A stretch of DNA of 64,000 nt from Corythucha ciliata (lineage: Eukaryota > Arthropoda > Insecta > Hemiptera > Tingidae), in NCBI GenBank assembly GCA_038030265.1, contig CM075943.1:6200001-6264000 (forward strand). The letters run 5' to 3'. The notes under the pieces were generated by a model. That model did no database searches. It was not told the origin of the DNA and was given only the letters and a program-made list of their open reading frames with translations. Made by a program: the position numbers and the translations under genes. The stretch's first letter is position 1. Each line of letters begins with the position of its first letter. Below are positions 61,161 to 64,000 of this stretch, piece after piece.

Positions 61161-61861
61161 GAGAAGCAAACCCAGCTGACCTCTATGAGTCAAAATGGTG
61201 GGAGGGACCGAGTTGGTTAAGAGAACCCCCCGAAAAATGGCCAAAGTCGGAAGTCAGCTATCAGGAAGAAGAAATAATAAAAGAAAAAAGAAAAACCGTC
61301 GTTGTCGCAGCCAATACACAAAAGATTGAAGTTGCCGATTGGTGCCGAAAATCATCGAAATTGTCCAAGAACGTTCGTTTGGTCGGATGGATTTGTCGAT
61401 TTATTAACAATTGCAGGGGAGGACGCCATAAAAAGAGGGGTGAGCTGACACTTGAAGAAATCGAAAAAGCAGAAAAGACGATTTGGAAGGCGGTTCAGAA
61501 AGAAGCATTCGTTGGAATCTTAGACGAAAAAATTAGTCGATTTCATCCATTTTTCGATGAAAATGGAATCATTCGGCTTCGTACGAGGTTAACTAATCGT
61601 CCGGATGACGATTCGTTTTTGTCACCCATAGTTCTTCCCCGAGACAGCCCTGTCGTTTTACAACTTATTGAAGAGTTCCACATGAGAAATAAACATGTCG
61701 GCTCTCAAGGACTGATGTCACTACTTCGTGAAGAGTATTGGGTGATAGGAGCGAGAGGAGCCACGAGAAAAGTTATAAAGAATTGCATCCCTTGCCAGAA
61801 ACTTTTGTCGCGTCATCTGGAAAGGGAAGAGCCGGCGCGGCGTTGCCCTCCGACCGTGTGA
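61150..61861 (+). pseudogene. BEL/Pao connection and integrase zinc finger
   Basis: The frame continues from HVIGEANPADL (61145 onward; the N-P-A-D motif after RNase H) through a charged linker (~120 residues) to FHMRNKHVGSQGLMSLLRE and IKNCIPCQK, an H-x-x-x-x-H ... C-x2-C integrase finger. It ends by a shift near 61850. Confidence 0.8.
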
Positions 61862-62478
61862 GAGATGCACGACCTTTCGAAGTGGTGGGAATAGATTTAT
61901 GCGGCCCTGTATTTCTGAGATCAGGCTGTAAGGCATGGATCTGCCTCTTCACATGTGCTGTAGTACGCGCCGTGCATCTGGAACTTGTGGACTCGCTGTC
62001 TACGGAAGCTTTTCTAATGGCCTTCAGAAGATTTGTCGCTAGAAGAGGACGACCGTCAAAGGTTATTAGCGACAACGGTACGAATTTTCGAGGTGCGTAC
62101 AACCTCATGCAAGATATTGACTGGGCTGAAGTAACCAAATACGGCAGTGTCGAACTAATTGACTGGCAGTTCATCCCCCCCACAGCAGCTTGGTGGGGTG
62201 GCTTTTGGGAGAGACTGATCCGGAGTGTGAAAGACCTTCTGAAGAGGACTCTTGGGCGTGCCTGTCTAAACAGGGTGGAATTCGAAACTCTGATTCAAGA
62301 AGTGGAGGCAATAATCAATTCCAGACCACTGACCTACATGTCTGAAGACCCAAATGACTTAGCACCTCTGACCCCGAAGATGTTTTTACGGGAGATCGAA
62401 ATGGCGGGAGTTCCCGATCTAGAGGCAGTGGACGAGAACAATTTGAGAAGACGTGCTCGATATATCGTTTACGATTAA
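61855..62478 (+). pseudogene. BEL/Pao integrase core
   Basis: The frame has VVGIDLCGPVF (first Asp), VISDNGTNFRG (second Asp) and AAWWGGFWERLIRSVKDLL (Glu), the full D,D-35-E set, followed by the DUF5641-like start (NDLAPLTPKMFL). A shift at ~62470 ends it. Confidence 0.85.
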
Positions 62479-62926
62479 AGCAAGAGCTATGGCGTCGCTT
62501 TCGCTCAGAATATCTTGGGAATCTCCGCCCAGCAAAAGAATCCCATAAAACTGAAAGAACTCGTGAAATTCAAGTTGGCGAGTTGGACTTGGTGGGAAAC
62601 GACAACCTAAAAAGAATTGAATGGCTAGAGTCATAGAAACTGTTCCTGGAAGAGATGGCCTGACTCGAGTCGTGAAATTAAAAACGGCGACCGGCGAGCT
62701 TACACGACCAATTCAGAGAATACACCCCCTGGAGATGACACAAACCACGGTTCCTGCGCAGTACCTACCGGACAACACTTATGATGAAGAAACCAGCGAC
62801 ATGAGAGACACGGGACCATTGTCTCCTGTGACCAAATTTGACGCCGAAAATAAAACCACAACCAGGTCGGGTCGAGTAGTTCGGCCACCAACAAAAAATG
62901 GACTTGTAAAGAAACGATATTCGTGA
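62470..62926 (+). pseudogene. BEL/Pao integrase C-terminal (DUF5641-like) tail
   Basis: One frame reads LWRRFRSEYLGNLRP (the W-x-x-W/F-x-x-EYL-x-x-L block) and LVGNDNLKRIEW. After another shift near 62625 the next frame reads VIETVPGRDGLTRVVKL and ELTRPIQRIHPLE, the classic end of BEL/Pao pol. The remaining residues to 62926 are a hydrophilic tail. Confidence 0.78.
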
Positions 62927-63050
62927 GTGTTTCGAGGTTATTATGCCCTTTTTGTAACGAGCATGTGCAAAGTGTTAACTGGCTTGTTTTGATCTGTTTT
63001 GTTTCCTTTTTCATTTTGTAAAATTAATATCATTAATTTTGGTGGGAGGA
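62927..63050 (+). other. 3' untranslated region and polypurine tract
   Basis: A short AT-rich segment ending GGTGGGAGGA (63041-63050) directly before the 3' LTR. The purine run GGGAGGA is the likely plus-strand primer. Confidence 0.6.
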
Positions 63051-63380
63051 TGTTGAGAACCGCTAAATTTATAACTTGGAAAAAACCTCCCCCAAAAAGC
63101 CACAAGGTTATGTTGGCAGAAGACTCATGCGGGAATGAAAATGAAAAGCCATGTGTGTGGTTTTTAGCTGTTTTGTTAAAAGAGAAAAATATAGTTCGTT
63201 TAGTTTTGTTTTGATTGTCGAACTGATGACTGCGATTTTGAAGTTTGAACCCCCTCGAGTTCACAATCCCTGATTGACACAAAACCGAAAGGTGAGTTTG
63301 CATGAGTTTAATATGTTGTCGTTATAAGCCGGAGCAATTTACGCGATCAACGATTCCCCTTTGTGCGTGAAAATATAACA
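63051..63380 (+). repeat. 3' LTR of the BEL/Pao element
   Basis: 330 bp, TG...CA ends, followed by ATTAC. See the 5' LTR for differences. Confidence 0.95.
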
Positions 63381-63385
63381 ATTAC

Positions 63386-64000
63386 AATGTAAACACTCAT
63401 ATCAGAATTCATATGGGTCGTTATTGGCAACTAATCACGATCAATTTTAAACGAGATCAATTTTGTTGATTAAAATGGGCCCAAGTTTACAATTTTTAGA
63501 GCGTGAATAGTCATTTTGGAGATTGTCAGGGCACGAATCATCAGTTCAGTCATTTTCATTGCACGAACGGTCAATTATGGCCATTTTTGGAGCGCGAGTG
63601 GTTCGTTTTTGCTATTTCAAGGTCACGTGTTCGCCAGTGTTTAAGCCTTTTCAAGGCGCGAATCTGAGAGTTCACTGTGAGTGACTTGTAGGTTAATTTT
63701 TTTGGTATTTATTTAGGAAGAGACTAGCTAGTCTCTTCCTAGTGGTATTTTAGGAGTGGTATTTTGGCCCTAGGGGCCAAATCGGTCGGGCCAAATTGAC
63801 TTTTTAGGGAGCAAACCCCGTCGAAATAGGTTTCTGACGTGCCAGATGTACACAGGTTTTAAAAAGAAACAAACCAGAGAATTGCCTTTTTTAATACGAC
63901 AAAGGCTAAAATTGGTTATTCAATTAGCCAAAACCGTAAAATTGAGTTCTGCGAGTATCAAATCCGCGTAAAATTTGGTAATCGAAAATCCCTAATCAGT
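63386..64000 (+). repeat. Type II repeat units (63480-63680) and unassigned end
   Basis: 63480-63680 holds ~7 units with GGCACGAATCATCAGTTCAG- and GCCATTTTTGGAGCGCGA-like text, same flavour as 14750-15370. A 14-bp palindrome AGACTAGCTAGTCT lies at 63722. The remainder has no gene. Confidence 0.6.

Larger units (their letters stand above)
57406..63380 (+). mobile_element. BEL/Pao LTR retrotransposon, complete but frame-broken
   Basis: 5975 bp, with 328- and 330-bp LTRs, a 5-bp duplication ATTAC and the order gag, protease, RT, RNase H, integrase. The LTRs differ by three substitutions and one 2-bp indel. The coding region carries about eight frame changes and one stop, so no intact polyprotein is encoded. 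No envelope-like frame lies between integrase and the 3' LTR. A tRNA-Arg-like primer site follows the 5' LTR. Confidence 0.93.

Noticed and set aside
57406..63380. Endogenous virus with an envelope gene
   Set aside because: There is no frame of suitable length between integrase and the 3' LTR, and the gene order is that of a BEL/Pao retrotransposon.

Overview
This window is eukaryotic nuclear DNA, most likely from an arthropod. It is AT-rich, with spliced GC-richer exons, abundant transposons (non-LTR, Penelope-like, Ty3/gypsy-like, BEL/Pao, hAT, Mutator-like, TTAA-type) and no operon structure. I cannot name the species. The only host gene I can build with confidence lies on the minus strand between 36011 and 16912: a secreted Group 7 allergen-like (Der p 7 type, TULIP fold) lipid-binding protein. 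Its first coding exon (35719-36011) is separated by a ~17.9 kb intron from three clustered exons at 16912-17775. A second likely host exon, hydrophobic and perhaps Osiris-like, lies at 2227-2489 on the plus strand.

The dominant structure is a degenerate ~30-bp minisatellite. Each unit has GAATTAGCG, a T-run, CTCAATTTTAGC and CGC. By eye it covers roughly a third of the window, in both orientations. Several of the arrays are the filling of non-autonomous hAT elements with CAGTGGCG- or CAGGGGCG-type termini. Flanking 8-bp target duplications can be read directly for A1 (3138-5095), B1 (6038-8237), C2 (42722-44335) and D (49185-49464, no array), and imperfect ones for A2 (17944-20965), A3 (26639-35142) and C1 (33198-35040, nested in A3). 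Other arrays have no recognisable ends. Two further ~30-bp repeat flavours occur at 14.75-15.37, 49.57-49.7 and 63.48-63.68 kb, and at 11.89-12.6, 12.93-13.16, 14.39-14.62 and 56.64-57.31 kb.

Layout. 1-2.2 kb: no gene seen. 2.2-11.8 kb: a decayed gypsy-like pol on the minus strand (RT/RNase H near 10.1-11.15 kb, integrase pieces at 5096-5165 and 2870-3137), split by a TTAA-flanked element (5370-10034), hAT-A1 and small MITEs; hAT-B1 and a 711-bp foldback with hammerhead-like cores lie inside the TTAA element. 11.8-15.4 kb: repeat arrays. 15.4-17.9 kb: host sequence with three exons. 17.9-21 kb: hAT-A2 broken by a Penelope-like element with a GIY-YIG domain. 22.1-23.5 kb: decayed LINE. 24.3-28.3 kb: arrays and MITEs. 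28.4-32.55 kb: Jockey/CR1-type LINE with two open ORFs but altered catalytic residues, inserted in hAT-A3. 33.2-35 kb: hAT-C1. 35.2 kb: tRNA-derived SINE. 35.7-36 kb: host exon 1. 36-38.9 kb: no gene. 40.3-41.1 kb: 295-bp tandem repeat. 42.7-44.3 kb: hAT-C2. 44.85-46.46 kb: long-inverted-repeat transposon carrying a ubiquitin-protease-like ORF, followed by an inverted Mutator-like fragment. 49-56.3 kb: hAT-D, arrays, a LINE RNase H fragment and a tRNA-like sequence. 57.4-63.4 kb: a BEL/Pao retrotransposon with nearly identical LTRs and a 5-bp target duplication.

The parts do not form a pathway. The window is a stack of nested insertions, largely within and around the long intron of one secreted-protein gene. 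Its most unusual feature is the helically spaced minisatellite that forms the body of several non-autonomous hAT elements.
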